The notes under the pieces were generated by a model. The model saw only the letters and a list, made by a program, of their open reading frames with translations, was not told the DNA's origin and ran no database searches. A DNA stretch of 64,000 nt, taken from NCBI GenBank assembly GCA_033977485.1, contig CM066988.1, forward strand, positions 2,239,501 to 2,303,500, written 5' to 3'. Below are positions 1 through 11,022 of the stretch, piece by piece. The stretch is from Hydrangea macrophylla. Lineage: Eukaryota > Streptophyta > Magnoliopsida > Cornales > Hydrangeaceae. Numbering within the stretch: position 1 is the stretch's first letter; the number at the start of each line of letters is the position of its first letter. A program made the position numbers and the translations under genes.

Positions 1-810
1 AGTCAATAGTGAACTATTGTGACTATCATGGATTGGATCAACAGTTGGACTAACCGTGACCAGAAGAAGTGATGATGTACGAATCGAGATGATGAGTCAA
101 CAGTGAACTACTGTGACTATCATGGATTGGATCAACAGTTGGACTGACCGTGACCAGAAGAAGTGACGATGTACGAATCGAGATGATGAGTCAACAGTGA
201 ACTACTGTGACTATCATGGATTGGATCAACAGTTGGACTAACCGTGACCAAAAAAAGTGACAATGTATGAATCGAGATGATGAGTCAATAGTGAACTATT
301 GTGACTATCATGGATTGGATCAACAATTGGACTAACCGTGACCAGAAGAAGTGGCGATGTACGAATCGAGATGATGAGTCAATAGTGAACTACTGTGACT
401 GTCATGGATTGAACTAACGATGTACTAATCGAGAAGACGAGTCGACAGTGAACTACTGTGACTGTCATGATTGAACTGATGATGTACTAATCGAGATGAT
501 GAGTCGACAGTGAACTACCATGACTGTCATGATTGAACTAACGATGTACGAATTGATATGACGAGTCGACAGTGAACTACTGTGATTGTCATGGATTGAA
601 CTGACGATGTACGAATCGATTGACGAGTCGACAATGAACTACTGTGGTTGTCATGGATTGAACTGACGATGTACTAATCGAGATGACGAGTCGACAGTGA
701 ACTACTGTGACTGTCATGATTGAACTGATGATGTACTAATCGAGATGACGAGTCGACAGTGAACTACTGTGACTGTCATGATTAAACTGATGATGTACAA
801 ATCGATATGC
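1..810. repeat. Two-tier tandem array: 94-bp units then 62/63-bp units
   Basis: The word AGTCRACAGTGAACTA recurs at 1, 95, 189, 283 and 377 (period 94), then at 440, 502, 564, 626, 689 and 751 (period 62-63). The short unit is the long unit lacking about 32 bp from its middle (the part containing GGATCAACAGTTGGACT and CCGTGACCAGAAGAAG). The array starts before the window. It lies in the 3' part of the minus-strand Tat-type element, where this lineage is known to carry satellite-like tandem repeats. Confidence 0.95.
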
Positions 811-1005
811 CTGCTGGGGATTAAACTGAATCTGCTGGGGATGAAGCGACTCTTTCTGGGATCTCTCTTCAACTACTCTTCCTGACCGGGAACCAGGATT
901 CAAATTTGAATCTCTCATAGTTGATCAAATCTTGCTGGCCCAGAACCGGGATCCATCTCTGAATCTCTCGCGGTTGATCAAATCTTTGCGGTGCCCAATC
1001 CAAGA

Positions 1006-1165
1006 TCAATCAACAGCCACTCATGGACTTATGTTGCTTGGAGTGAAGGAAAATCAAAAGCCACTCATGGACTTATGTTGCATGGACGAGGGAAGGTAAT
1101 CAACAGCCACTCATGGACTTATATTACTAGGATGATCAACAGCCACTCATGGACTTATGTTGCAA
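1006..1165. repeat. Four interspersed copies of a 21-27 bp word
   Basis: The core GCCACTCATGGACTTAT occurs four times, starting near 1015, 1060, 1107 and 1142. It is usually preceded by ATCAACA and followed by GTTGC. Spacing is irregular (about 35-47 bp), so this is a dispersed direct repeat rather than a regular tandem array. Confidence 0.85.
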
Positions 1166-1683
1166 GGAGATGATGGTCAACTTTTGATGGTTTGGAAAGC
1201 GATGAAATTCGTATTTGCCCTAAGTTTCGACGCTTCTCATGCTGACGCCTTAACTGGTGTAGTAATGGTGTTTGGTACTCCTGCTTGTATTGGCATGCTC
1301 TTTATAACGTGATTTGAAAATTTTATTAGTCACTGTTGACTTACTATAACAGACTCAAAAACTTGACAGACATTGGCGCACGAGGACGACACATTTGACA
1401 CCAAATTGAAACAAGCTCGTCTTGTCAAAACTTAATGTGATTTTTTTATAAACGATGTACCATTTCTCTTTTGGTGTTCACCCTCATCTTAACATGGTAG
1501 CACTTTGCTGATAAATCTGATTTTTGAAAATTCTTCCTTAGTGATCTAGTCAATTTTCTAATTCTCCCAAGAAGTGCTTTGAATTAGTGCCTTAGCTTTT
1601 AGAGTAAAAGATGCTCTATTTCAAAATTTTCAAAACAACTTGGTAACTTGAAAACTCGCCCTCGGTGTAAAGGGATTGTGTTA

Positions 1684-1900
1684 GGCAAACGGAGTTTGCC
1701 CCTAGTTTGAGGTGTATAAAGTGGGATTCATAAGCAAACGAGGTGGGTGACCGAAGTTTGCCCCTAGTTTGGATGATGGTTTATTGGAGGTTTTGGGCAA
1801 ACGAGGTAGGTGACCGAAGTTTTCCCCTTGTATGAAGGGTAGATAGTAAAAGTCAGGCAAATGAGGCGGGTAGCCGAAGTTTGCCCCTAGTGTGGAAGGT
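1684..1900. repeat. Four degenerate units of about 50-65 bp
   Basis: The words GCAAACGAGG, TGACCGAAG and TTTGCCCCTAGT recur together starting near 1685, 1733, 1797 and 1857. The first copy lacks the middle word. The units sit in the non-coding 3' region of the Tat-type element. Confidence 0.8.
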
Positions 1901-2098
1901 GATTTTCTGGCTTGAGGCATGGACCGTGACTTTAATCTTTCAAATGCTCATAACTTTTGCCTAGGCACCAGTGAGGCGACCTAGCAAGCTCTTTTCTCTC
2001 TTTTGTTATTGCTCACCTTGGATTTAACTCTAATTTTTGCCTAGGCATCCTTTCGAATTTTTGACCTAGCGAGTCATCCTTCTTTTCTTTTTGAAAGT

Positions 2099-2400
2099 CT
2101 GCCTACATACCCCCTAACGGGGATCAGGTCCAACGTAGTTCGCGCCAAAGTCTTGAAAGAAGGGGGGTTGATTATGATGGTGTCGACCGAACCAATGCGG
2201 TTGCCTACGTATCCCCGAGTAGGAATCAGGTCGAGCGTAGTTCAAGGCAAGGCTTGAAGGAAATTGGTTTGATTATGATGGTGTTGACCGAATCGATGTG
2301 GTTGCCTACGTATCCCCGAGTGGGAATCAGGTCGAGCGGAGTTCAAGGCAATGTCTGAAATAAGGGGTTTGAGGTATGAGGGTTTTTCAAACCAATCGTC
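2099..2400. repeat. Three units of about 101 bp with TGCCTACGTATCCC core
   Basis: Units begin near 2099, 2201 and 2302 with TTGCCTACGTATCCCCGAGT or a close variant. Each continues with GGAATCAGGTCGAGCG and GTAGTTCAAGGCAA, then a TTGATTATGATGGTGT segment. On the minus strand, the element's coding sense, the core reads GGGGATACGTAGGCAA. From memory this word is common in non-coding parts of plant Tat-type elements. Confidence 0.85.
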
Positions 2401-3505
2401 AAAGAAGTTCAAACTTGAGCCACTTGTGGTAGCTTTGAATAAAAGGATTCAGTTTCAATCTCCCTTTCTTTTCTTTTTCTTTTTCTTTTTGTTTTGTTTT
2501 GAGGATTGATCTTTTTCACTTTCACCTAGCTAGTCAATTTTGCTTTTTAATGTAGTCGATTCTTGTGAGATCTTTCAATCACAATCTCAGAATTCCAGAA
2601 TGTGCATGTCAGCTCTCGGAATTTATTTGTGGTCATTCCGTGCCTTTTGAAATGTGATCTTGGCACGTTCTTAAGATGCATCTTGAAGCGTATGATTCTC
2701 TCATTTGTTTCATCAAAATTTTCTCCAACATTTTGACTGGCTAGGGTCAGATTTTGGAAATCAACACCTTTTTTAGCTCTAACTTTTGCCTAGGTGCCCT
2801 TTCGGGTTTTCAACCTAGCGAGCTTTTTCTTTTCTTTTTTTTTTTTTTCTTTTGTTTTTCTTTTTGAAAGTGGAGATGAAACTCACTGAAATGTTTGGCT
2901 ACTATCAAGGGCTAAGTTTGCATTGCTTTCAATCGGACAGATTGCGTGGCTCCCAATTGGATTGGGCTTAAGGCTTCGAAATGGTGGAAAAAGGGTGTTG
3001 GGCAAGCCCCAAGTCAGTTTCAAGTATGTCTTTTCAAGATTGAGGCAAGAGCATCTTTAAATTCTTAAAGTAAGACTATTCAATTCCAGCTCTTCATCAG
3101 TGTCAGCGTGAAATCGACTTTAACCTTTCAGGATTCTTTTTTTTGTTTTGTCATAGAAAAATTATTACCAGAGTAATATCCATGGTAATTTGAAAAGTGA
3201 CACTTCAGTTTAGTGATTCATGCATTTATGACTAGGCACATCAGATTAAGCAAAATGAGATTTCATTCCATCAATAGAGAAGGTTTACAGACTTATTAAC
3301 AACTCGATGACAGACAGACTTGATCATAAGACTAGAATTGAAATGGACTCGGAACATAGAACAGACTCAACTTGACTCGACCTGGTCTCAAATGGAGTGT
3401 CTTTGCGACCCATTTATTATTCTTATTCTATTTTTTTTAACGGAAGTTCCAAACACCATCACTTTACTGCGAAGCTTCAACATTCATTAGCATTGATGGA
3501 AGGGA

Positions 3506-4811
3506 TCATTCGATCGGTTGGTCCAAGCCAAGATAGTGGATGGGATTAGGATAGGGGACATCTTCTATAAGGTTCTGAATGTCATGGCGGAGGCGGATGC
3601 ACTGATCGGTGGTATGGCCTAGATTTTGGTGATAAGTACATCGTAGGCTCATGTTGTAGTGGGAGGGTATAGGATCTGGTAGCGGCTTATGAGGGAGGAG
3701 CTGTAGGTGGCCCTTTTTGAGTAGGTGGTCCAAGGCTGTGGAAAGAGGAACATCAAGTTTGGAGAATTCGCGAGGGCCTTTTGGGCGATTTGGCAGAATG
3801 GACTGGTATGGACGAAGGGCGCAGGCCATTGATTGGTTGCTAAGTGCATTGATATCCGGGGAGTCCAGGGAGTAGTTAGGTCTCTTGGACTGGTGTTGGG
3901 GTTCATCCTTTTTGAACTTTCCTTCTCTGATGGCATCCTCTATTCTGGTGCCTATTTCAAATAGCTCTTCGAATGTGGAGATGGATTGGTAGAATAGCTT
4001 GTCATGATGTACTAGTTGCATGTTCATGACCAGCATACGTACTTACTCTTTCTCAACAGGTGTGGATCATTTGAGCCACTTTATTCCTCCATCTGCTCAA
4101 GAACGCAGTGAAGGACTCATTGAAGTTCTGCCTGGTAGTCTCTAGATCCTGGATGGTGATATCAAACTCTTGGTTGTAAGAGTAGTGATCAATAAAAGTT
4201 CTAGCAACATCTTCCCAGACTCGGGTCTTGGAGGCTTCAAGGGTTAGGAACCAGGATAGTGCGGCATTCTTAAGGGTTTGCGGGAACAGCATCGCAATGT
4301 GCTCATGAGTGCAGTCCATCGATTGGAAGATGCTCATGCACAACTTGATGTGACTTTTTGGATTCCCTGTTCCATCAAAACGGTCAATTTCAGGCATTTT
4401 GAAGTTCTCGGGCAGCCTTAGCTTGATGGGCTCAAAGAGGCCTTCTAGGTCTAACATGTAATCATCAACCCCTTTGCTCTTCCTCAACACATTTTCAAGC
4501 TTGTCAACTTTGTCCATTTTCTCCTGGAGCTTCTTCTCATATGCAAGCAGTGGGACCCCTTGAAACCAGTCTTCTTCCCCATTATTCTAGGGAGGCGGTC
4601 CAAACCCAGGCGGTGGTGGTGGTATGAACCCTAGTTGTGGTGGGAAACCAGGTGGGTACTGTGGCTGCTGTTGTTTAAGTTCTTCCATGAAACTCAAAAC
4701 TTGGGCCAGGCGATCAGATTGTTGGCTTATGGTTGTTCCCAATACAGTGACCTTATTTTCCAATTCTTCTTGATTCATGCTGGAGTAACTTGGTGGGCAG
4801 ATCTTGACCAA
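3506..4811 (-). pseudogene. Tat-type retrotransposon gag polyprotein, disrupted
   Basis: This encodes the structural capsid protein that packages element RNA. The N-terminal part (4811-4587) has a short coiled-coil-like stretch and ends in a proline/glycine tail. A premature stop follows at about 4587, then the capsid-like domain in the same frame (4517-4053) with PEIDRFDGTGNPKSHIK and WEDVARTFIDHY, typical of plant Ty3 gag. A frameshift near 4053 moves the rest to another frame (4036-3506), which ends with the Tat-type zinc-binding motif C-x2-H-x4-GH-x4-C around CTYHQNLGHTTDQC. The last codon is followed by repeats, not by protease. At least one stop and one frameshift make it non-functional as it stands. 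Confidence 0.88.
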
Positions 4812-6344
4812 ACAACTATTCGAACTTCTGACCCAGGATGGGGATCTCAGTGGCTGACTTTGGGAATCTATAATGACTTATAGATTCGAGAAGAGTGTAT
4901 TAGATTCTGATAGTGCTGACTGGAGAGACAATGACAGTGATGTTAACAAACGTGGACTGACTTGTGTGCAGACTGACTAAGATAGTGCGTGTAGACTGAT
5001 AGGAATGGTGCATGCATACGAGGCAAGCATGCGGATGTAAGCCCTAATCTATATGATGCTCCTATTCCTAACAAATAGCAGCTAAACAAATAAGGCCCTA
5101 GCCATACAGAGTGTGCTAACCTTACTTTCCAGTGTGATCACCAAGGGATAATAGGGATTTCCGGGATACTTCGGGAATTTTGGACAGAGTTTCTGGGAGA
5201 AATAGGGATTTGGAAGATTCGGAGAAATTTCCAGAAGTTATGGGAGTTTCTAGGAGAAATAGGGATTTCTGGTTGAGTTGGACTGAGCTTCTAGGAGAAA
5301 TTGGGAAATCAGAATTTCTGGGAGAAATTGGTACATCTAGGCATTTTTGGGAAGTTTGGATGGAGTTGCTGGAATTTTTGGGAAATCTTGGAGATTATGA
5401 TAGAGCTTATGGGAAGACATGAAAATTTGGGTAAGTTGGACAGAGTTTCTGGGATAAACAAGTATACCGGAGTTTCTGGGAGAAATTGAGATTTCTGGGT
5501 AATCTGAGAGATTTGGACAGAGCTTCTGGGAGAACAGGTATAACTGGGTAAGTCGGACAGAGTTTCTGGGAGAAACAAGTATATCGGAGTTTCTAAGAAA
5601 AATTGAGGTTTCTGGGTATTCTGGGGGAGAAATAGGGATTTCTAGGAAATCTTGGTGATTCGGACAGAGTTTCTAAGAGAAACAGGGATATCCTGATGAG
5701 TTGGGTAGAGTTTCTGGAAGAAATAGGGATATACGACGGGAATAGGTGATGATGGTGATCATACTGTCTAGCAGTTTTCATACTCCTACGTCTCAGGACC
5801 AACAAACAAGGTTTGCGGTGTATATCTTTGTGAGGATGGAGCAGACATCCTTATCATGGTGCCTAGGCAAGTCAACTCAATGTGATCACATGTGAGTGAT
5901 TGCCTTGGGAATCGTAAGAAAGAGGTTATGTTCTATGCCACATAAGCGTCTACACCGCGCAGGTAATCCCGCCAGGGCATACAGCAGTTATATCACATTG
6001 TCCTATCTGAAAAGATAAATGAACAGTCCTATGAAAGGTTCTACAGGAATCCATATGCAAAGACTGGGTTTAGTCAAAGAGGGTCAGTTGACGAGAGTTC
6101 CAATATACCGTTGGAGAGACAGTACGGAGGTTTTTACTCTTTTTGATATACCTTGGAAGGTACAGTATCAACGGTGACTTGTGCCCTGGCACAGCAAGAC
6201 CTGAACAATGTCAGCGCCGCATTTCAAACACAGTCGAAGGGGAAATGCAGAAGTGCAATGCGGTGAACCAAACACAGTAAAAAGATGATTTAAAGGATGC
6301 TTCTTATGAGTCAAACCTCTGTATTATTTTGTTTTAAAATAAAA
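4812..6344 (-). other. 5' leader of the Tat-type element
   Basis: This is the transcribed leader between the priming site and gag. No additional ORF with recognisable homology is seen. It holds the degenerate minisatellite at 5150-5740. It also holds the words ATACCGTTGGAGAG (near 6102) and GATATACCTTGGAAGG (near 6146), which resemble words in the LTR at 8909 and 9071. Confidence 0.6.
5150..5740. repeat. Degenerate minisatellite, core GTTTCTGGGAGAAATAGGG
   Basis: About a dozen copies of a core like TTTCTGGGAGAAATAGGGAT occur between 5187 and 5730. They are separated by 25-60 bp and mixed with TTGGACAGAG segments. Units are irregular in length and order. All open frames here follow the repeat and are not genes. 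Confidence 0.85.
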
Positions 6345-6363
6345 ATCCCCAGTAGAGTCGCCA
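6345..6363 (-). other. Primer binding site, tRNA-Arg type
   Basis: The minus strand reads TGGCGACTCTACTGGGGAT, 3 bp after the LTR end. From memory, the plant tRNA-Arg(ACG) 3' end gives the complement TGGCGACTCCACTGGGGAT, which differs at one base. Tat/Ogre elements are known to use tRNA-Arg. This fixes the element's strand and the LTR edge. Confidence 0.85.
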
Positions 6364-6366
6364 GAT

Positions 6367-9300
6367 TGTGGACACGCGGAATTTCACCTCTTGTTTGTTT
6401 TGAAACTTGTTTTTGTTTGAAACTTGATTTGGATCAAAGAAAAGAAAAGGTCTGTTGAAAACAGATACAGAGTCGCCACTTAGTCTTTAAGGAACCAAGA
6501 AACTTAATTTTGACTCACCCAAACCGATAAAGGGCATCGACCCTTCATAACCAAAGAACTTGGCTCGGGGTTTTGATACGAGAGAGGAAGGAGCCTTTGT
6601 CGCGACTAAAACACCCTCAACTCGCCCTGTCTTTCGACGGGCCTCAATTAGCATCCAAATAATCATCTTATACTATGTATGGTTCGACAATTAATACTAT
6701 GATAGTATATTACATCAAATAAGAAAATTTGAAATGGAAGATCTAAAGATAATATATCATTCATAAGATCTAAGCCAAATATCACACAATGCAAAGTGAA
6801 AGATCACACAAATAAACCTAGGACAAATCGTCTAATCATGTATCAAATAATCAAGACTTCCTAATCTAAAGGGGGGCATGAGTTGTTATTGAAATAAATA
6901 AACAAAGAAATCAAAATATGCTTAGCAAGCTAGTATGATGCATTTTAATCTTTGAGAAAAGAAGACCTCTCAATCCCCGGGATGGATGAGAAAGGATGAT
7001 TATATCGGGGGAAGCATGAACGTGTGATCAAGTTCATTCCTTATAATCTTCTTAGATTAGGAGCCATGAAGGCCCTAAATCTTGCATGGATGCAATGTAT
7101 GTATCTAGAATGTGCCAAGGTTGTAGTGTGCTTTGTGTTCATGGATTCCTAGAATGACTTAGAAGTCTATAATGTGTATGAATGAATGAATGAATGAAAT
7201 CATCATGGGATATGTAAAAATGTAGTATGAACTACTTCCTAAGACATGAGCTAATTTGGAGTTCATGTAAGCATCAAATCAAAGAATGAAAGTTAAAATA
7301 TGCTTGCTGTGAATAGTGGATAGAACAGTAACTATATCTTTTGAAAATTGAAAAGAGGGGTTAGGAATGTTTTCAATGCATGAGTTTTTATGGAGATATT
7401 CCTTATTGTGTCTAGAACACAACCCAAAAAGCCAATCTCTAATAACTATTACAGATTGAGAGAAATCATATAAACAATGAAGGTTACTCAGAAACAGAGT
7501 TTGTACTGTCGACTGAAATGTCAAAAAATCTTGGAAAATGAAAAACAATGATATAGGGGCCCATATTATACAAAAGGTTCCCTAAGACATTGAAGTTAAA
7601 GGGAAAAATAAGTTAGGACCACTATTTTTGGAAAGGTTTTCTGTAAAACAAGTTGAAAGTAGACCAAGCTGCTGTGACAGCAAAAACAGAATATCTGGAG
7701 AGAATGTTTGGGTCCAAATGGACCATTTTCAAGTATTTCCAAGTCAAACCAAAAATCATGGGTGTTCTCTAATGAGTTAGGAAGATTTTCCAAGTGGTCT
7801 TGCATCCATACATTGAGTATTGAGTTCTAGAGAAATCTTTGAACTCAGATCACTCACTGTTTTGACTCACTGTTTTGAAGATTTTGGAAAAAACTTGAGT
7901 TTTCTTTCTTGAAATCAAAATGAGAGGGATTGAGAGGGGTTTTGAAATAGAGGTTTTGAGAGTATATTTTCAACATCATATAGAGATTATAACCTCTTGG
8001 AATATCAACATCAAACTCATCATCAAGAACCCCTAATATTATTGGAGAGATTAATTTTTATTTGAACATAACTTCAAGGATACCTTGGAGGTATTGAAGT
8101 TATAATCATCATCTATCAAACATGTTTTTGAGGTCAAGAGCTACTATCCATAATGATTCACTCACCTCAAACTTCATGTCATCATCTAGATGATGATGAA
8201 CTAGTAAGTAAATAAATAAAATAAAAAAGAAATGAGGTAAGAAGAGATGAACATTGTATATAAGCAAGCAAATGAACAAATCAATAGATGATATTCAATG
8301 GTGGAACCACAATCATTCAACCTCTCATATGTGTATATATGGGTGAGTACATTACTCTCTAACTCGTAGGAAACTCAAAGAAGATGAAGAAGATGGATTG
8401 AAAGCTTGAAAATAAAAGTTTAGTTTTTAGAAAATTAAATAATAAAAAACTCACATTTGGCTTGAATTTGAAAAAGAAGATTTTGATTTCTCTCTCTATT
8501 TCTTCCTAACTTTCTATATCTCTCTCTAATGGCTTCCAAGCTCTCTTCTAAATGGAAGTAAATGGGTCTCTTTTATAGGCCAACTTGGGGAGGTATTTTG
8601 GGGTTTAAAAAGTCTCTAATTGGTCCAAAATCCCGGAATAATCAAAACTATGTCGTTTTATTTGTTGAAAATTTGAATTAAAACCCAAAAATTAACCAAA
8701 AATTACAAAAAAAATGAAAAATCATTCAGAGTGCCGCCGCGGCACTTGGCCACTGCCGCTGCGGTAGTGGGCCAGTGTCGCCGCAGCAGTCAACTCCCCC
8801 GTTGACCAAAAATTACATTTTGGCCCCCAGAACTCCCGAAATTCGCGAAACGGTCCTATTTCGTCCGAAATTCACAGAAAATTCATACGAAATCCAAATT
8901 GAGATTGTGATATACCGTTGGAAAGGTATTGAGGTGTAATTTCCATAAAAAATAGTTTGGAGTTAGGTCACTTTGGAAAGTTTTGCGGTATTCGCGATAA
9001 AAGCCGAATTGATCGCATTTTTCACCTTCAGAAGTTCATAACAAATTCGTTTTAGATCCAGAAATTATGTTCGATATACCGTTGGAAAGCTATTGACCTC
9101 TAGTATTTGATAAAAATATTTCAATGTCGAAAAGAAGACTTTGATTTTTGGTCAAACTTGCAGTCAAATCAGTCAAACAGTGCACTTCTAGGAAATTCCG
9201 GGAAGTTCTGAGAGCCGCCAAAGACTGACGTTTTCGTCCGATTTTCTTTTAAAACATATTTTAAGACTTTTCCATGATCTAGAATGATCTCGGAACTTTT

Positions 9301-9648
9301 GGGTGAATTTGGATGATTTTGGTCAAATCTTGGTCAAACTTGGTCAAACCTTGGTCAAACCGGTCAACGGAGACTTTCCGGGAACTTCCGGGGGTCTCTG
9401 GGAGCTTACGATTTCAAATATTCATCTTTTAAAATACCTTTTTTTTTGTTTGGAATCGAATGATTTCTGAGATTCTGGGCCAATCCTGAAGAATTTTGGG
9501 CTTTTAGGGGCATTTTGGTCATTTCTACAAATTCTTTGACTTCTTGAGAGTTAGAGGCAATCTCTGAAAATCCGATCTTTCTAATCATCGAGATTTGACA
9601 TGCTTGTGGCCTCCTAAATCTGTTAGCCGACAAAATGGGGTGTCTACA
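6367..9648 (-). repeat. 5' LTR of the Tat-type element (3282 bp)
   Basis: The ends form a near-perfect inverted pair, TGTGGACAC at 6367 and GTGTCTACA at 9640-9648, giving TG...CA termini. One end lies next to the priming site. On the minus strand a TATA box (CCTATAAAAG, 8571-8579) follows a GC-rich palindromic cluster at 8731-8790. The word GATATACCGTTGGAAAG occurs at about 8909 and 9071. The 5 bp beyond the outer end is ATATC, but the matching copy would be outside the window. Confidence 0.85.
8571..8790 (-). promoter_or_regulatory. Tat LTR promoter: TATA box with palindromic cluster upstream
   Basis: The TATA box is at 8571-8579 on the minus strand. About 150 bp upstream lie three repeated GC-rich inverted words with 20-23 bp period. 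The best is GTGCCGCCGCGGCAC (8731-8745, 7-bp arms around one base), followed by CACTGCCGCTGCGGTAGTG (8751-8769) and a weaker third. They stand out from AT-rich surroundings. Confidence 0.6.
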
Positions 9649-11022
9649 ATATCATGTCATTGTATGACCAATATAATATAATGTTACTGTCTTTGCGACA
9701 GTAACATTTTACTATACTTGAAAAAAAAATCGATTTGATGACATGTTACTGTTTTATCTCGGGTAGTATTATTATAAAGACAATAACATCTGTAACTTGG
9801 TCATATTTTTGTGATTATTTGGTCAATTTGAAGCAATATTACTGTGGATGACATGTTACTGTCAGTTTTGTGCAAAATATAATGTCACTAATTTTAACAA
9901 TTTGTTACTGTTTTTACTTGAGTAGTAACGTAAAGCTAGTAACATCTAAAAATTGGTCATAATTTTATAATTTTTTGCGACAGTGATATGTTACTATTTT
10001 TGCAAAAGCGATTTTTATTTGATGATATGTAAGTTATTGTCTTTACTGTCTTTACCTAGACAATACTATAAATACAGTATCATTTGTTAAAATAACCATA
10101 ACTTTTCGATTCTTTTGTCGTTTTGGACTCCTTTTTTTTTTTTTTTTTTTTTTTTTTTTGGGCTAATTTTTCGAAATCTACGCAATGTTAGTTTTGAATT
10201 TACAAAATTTATATATATATATATATATATATATTTTTGATCTCCATTTTTGAGCTACAAAATTCTAAATTTTTTAAAAGAATTTTATAGTCAATATTCA
10301 TATTGCATGTTTTGTAGATCATGTTTTGTATATCATGAATATATAAATTTTATCAAAAATTGAGTTGCAGTTTGAAAGTTATGACATTTTAAAGATTGAC
10401 AAAAAAAAAAAAAAAAAAAAAAACTATTTTGGAAAACGTATAGGTTAGTTTGCTGAAAATAAGAAAAGAGGCGTGTTGATAGCATTTTAGAGTCATTTTT
10501 GTTTAAAAAAAAAAAAAACCTTGAAGACATTTGGCATGAAAAACTAAGTGTGTAGACTAATTATGCATTTTGATACACATTAGGGAGCTATGCGCACACA
10601 ACACAAAATAAAAGCTGTAGCATTAATCCAGTCTTTTTTCAAGGATAATCAACCAAATTAAAACTAGAAATTAAGGACAAGATCAGGAAACAAATTAATT
10701 AATTGCCTCGTACGTGAACACAAATTAAAATTCAGAATTTCAGACTTTGTATTCATTAAATAAATCCACCTGGGACGTCACCGGTTAAGTTTTACACACA
10801 CACACACAGCTATATATAGACACAATCACAAAATAAAAACAGAATATATGTTATCCACCATCGATCATTTACAAGCCAACCACCATCTTCTTGAACTTTT
10901 AGTGACTGTACATAGATCAGTTTCAACATAACCCTTTTTAAAATGCATGTGTACGTATTATATATATATAGTACTTAATTAAAAAAACTCAAAAAAAAAA
11001 AAAACAATTTAAATATATAAAA
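9649..11022. other. Intergenic DNA downstream of the MYB gene; low complexity and a hairpin
   Basis: No gene is seen. At 9680-9708 there is a perfect inverted repeat with 12-bp arms AATGTTACTGTC/GACAGTAACATT and a 5-nt loop. Three loosely similar segments containing GTTACTGT and TAACATCT follow near 9736, 9900 and 10026. A poly-T run lies at about 10132-10160, an (AT)n run at about 10210-10232, and a poly-A run at about 10400-10422. The MYB 3' UTR should end somewhere in 10600-11022, but no clear polyadenylation site can be fixed. Confidence 0.6.

Larger units (their letters stand above)
811..3505 (-). other. 3' non-coding region of the Tat-type element
   Basis: No coding region is supported here. 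The stretch is built of short direct repeats, annotated separately, joined by T-rich tracts such as 2461-2500 and 2825-2870. A sentence-like motif recurs three times near 1955, 2035 and 2775: TTTGCCTAGGC, then a spacer, then GACCTAGCGAG. Open frames in this stretch are by-products of the repeats. Confidence 0.7.
1..9648 (-). mobile_element. Tat/Ogre-lineage LTR retrotransposon, gag only in view, left end outside window
   Basis: Read on the minus strand, the element starts with an LTR (9648 to 6367). A priming site, a repeat-bearing leader, a gag pseudogene (4811 to 3506) and long repeat-rich non-coding DNA follow to the window edge. The gag type, the tRNA-Arg priming site, the LTR start TGTAGACACCCC and tandem repeats in the 3' region all fit the Tat lineage of Ty3/gypsy elements. 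No protease, RT, RNase H or integrase is recognisable between gag and position 1. Either the element is a gag-only non-autonomous derivative, or pol lies beyond the left edge after an unusually long spacer. The 3' LTR is not in view. Confidence 0.8.

Noticed and set aside
1..810. CRISPR-like array of repeats
   Set aside because: Units are tandem without unique spacers, and the context is a plant retrotransposon.
991..1173. 60-codon frame with repeated HSWTYV
   Set aside because: It is the direct translation of a DNA repeat in a retrotransposon 3' region, with no start context or domain.
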